Shown here: positions 5,842 through 6,289 of the stretch, one piece after another | Position numbering within the stretch: the first letter of the stretch is position 1 | Layout: each line of letters starts with the position of its first letter | Assembly: GCA_946480515.1 (NCBI GenBank) | Contig: CAMLKX010000112.1 | Coordinates: forward strand, 1 to 6,289 | From: an uncultured Sphingomonadaceae bacterium | GTDB taxonomy: Bacteria > Pseudomonadota > Alphaproteobacteria > Sphingomonadales > Sphingomonadaceae | Direction: 5' to 3' | DNA length: 6,289 bases | Notes under the pieces: model-generated | Told to the model about the DNA's origin: nothing | The model's input: the letters and a program-made list of their open reading frames with translations, nothing else | Databases searched by the model: none | Translations under genes and position numbers: made by a program

Positions 5842-6289
5842 CCGCATCCTGATCTGGGTCGGAGCAGCCGCCGCGGCTGTGGTGGCGGGGTCGTCGGCTG
5901 CCTCAGCCGCGCGCAGCGAGATCCCGACCGATCCGCTGTCGGTCTATGTCAGAGCGCGGGCGGCTGGACTGGTTGGGGATCACGCCACCTCTGCCCGGCT
6001 CTACGGATTGCTGGCGGAGACCGATCCCGGCCATCGGCGGGCCACCCGTCACGCCGTCAGCCAGGCGATCAGCGCTGGCGAAATCCAGCTCGCGCTTCGC
6101 TTTGCCCGGGTCGCGGCAAGGTCCGGCGATCTCGGGATGGACGGCCGCTTGCTGATGGTCGCCGACGCGCTGCGGCGTAAGCGCCCGAATGATGCGCTGG
6201 CGCTCCTGGGTGTTGCCGAGCCGGACGGCGGGGCTGCTTTCCTCGCCCCCTATGTCGCTGCCTGGAGTGCAGCGAGCACCGACTCGCTC
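5825..6289 (+). CDS. exported TPR-like helical-repeat protein, 3' end beyond window; start codon unclear
   Basis: From 5843 to the right edge one frame is open and strongly protein-like. NRILIWVGAAAAAVVAG followed by SSAASAA is a Sec signal peptide, and then come helical repeats of TPR style (YVRARAAGLVGDHATSARLY, then ALRFARVAARSGDL, then ALALLGV). The product is probably a periplasmic or secreted tetratricopeptide protein of unknown role. The frame is open back to 5801 but contains no ATG, GTG or TTG before a GTG at 5879, which would remove most of the signal peptide. I placed the start at ATT 5825 only because GGAGG (5815-5819) lies five bases before it. ATA 5834 and CTG 5849 are other options. 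The only nearby ATG (5836) is read as ATG TAA in the ETF-QO frame. The gene overlaps or abuts the ETF-QO stop, suggesting one transcript. Coding call firm, start weak. Confidence 0.72.
   Translation, partial: MIPICNRILIWVGAAAAAVVAGSSAASAARSEIPTDPLSVYVRARAAGLVGDHATSARLYGLLAETDPGHRRATRHAVSQAISAGEIQLALRFARVAARSGDLGMDGRLLMVADALRRKRPNDALALLGVAEPDGGAAFLAPYVAAWSAASTDSL

Noticed and set aside
5836..5845. ATGTAACCGC as a frameshifted ATG-AAC-CGC start
   Set aside because: Deleting the T would fuse ETF-QO to the next gene, and the ETF-QO terminus PNYPNM is the expected family end, so a simple one-base insertion is not supported.
5865..5879. Inverted repeat CAGCCGC/GCGGCTG in the signal peptide of the helical-repeat gene
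   Set aside because: It has only a one-base centre, and the repeat is explained by a run of alanine codons.
5946..6155. Plus-strand ORF starting with ATG at 5946
   Set aside because: It is out of frame with the exported helical-repeat protein, and its Arg/Pro/Ser-rich translation has no features.

Overview
The window looks like ordinary chromosomal DNA of a GC-rich alphaproteobacterium. Sphingomonadales (Sphingomonas/Erythrobacter-like) is my best guess, from the protein styles and from an alphaproteobacterial-type promoter candidate. No sequence search was possible, so the lineage is inference. I see no phage, transposon, CRISPR or toxin-antitoxin signatures.

Layout. A tRNA-Pro(UGG) gene on the minus strand is cut by the left edge (1-71). 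A minus-strand block follows. Read in its own 5'->3' direction it runs: a uracil-DNA glycosylase superfamily protein (4100-3390), a periplasmic Slt-type lytic transglycosylase (3393-1582), a PA0069-family radical SAM protein (1539-466), a small lipoprotein (399-115), then the tRNA. The first two genes share an ATGA stop/start overlap, so they are almost certainly co-transcribed and translationally coupled. The radical SAM gene lies 42 bp further on. It has its own near-consensus sigma70-like promoter, placed so that transcription would start at or next to the ATG. A 66-bp gap with a hairpin separates it from the lipoprotein gene.

A 91-bp divergent intergenic region (4101-4191) separates this block from a plus-strand block. 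That block starts with a complete electron transfer flavoprotein-ubiquinone oxidoreductase (ETF-QO, 4192-5841). The 5' part of an exported TPR-like helical-repeat protein follows immediately and runs off the right edge. Its reading frame is clear, but it has no ATG, GTG or TTG start in the expected place.

How the genes relate. ETF-QO passes electrons from acyl-CoA and amino-acid dehydrogenases, via ETF, to ubiquinone. The transglycosylase trims peptidoglycan, the glycosylase belongs to a DNA base-excision family, and the radical SAM protein has no established substrate. No single pathway joins them, and the arrangement looks like a housekeeping neighbourhood. The points most worth a second look are the leaderless-type promoter inside an inverted repeat (1538-1573), the glycosylase with its iron-sulfur cysteines mostly gone, the missing canonical start after ETF-QO, and a perfect 12-bp inverted repeat inside the ETF-QO gene. 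I found no convincing undescribed system.
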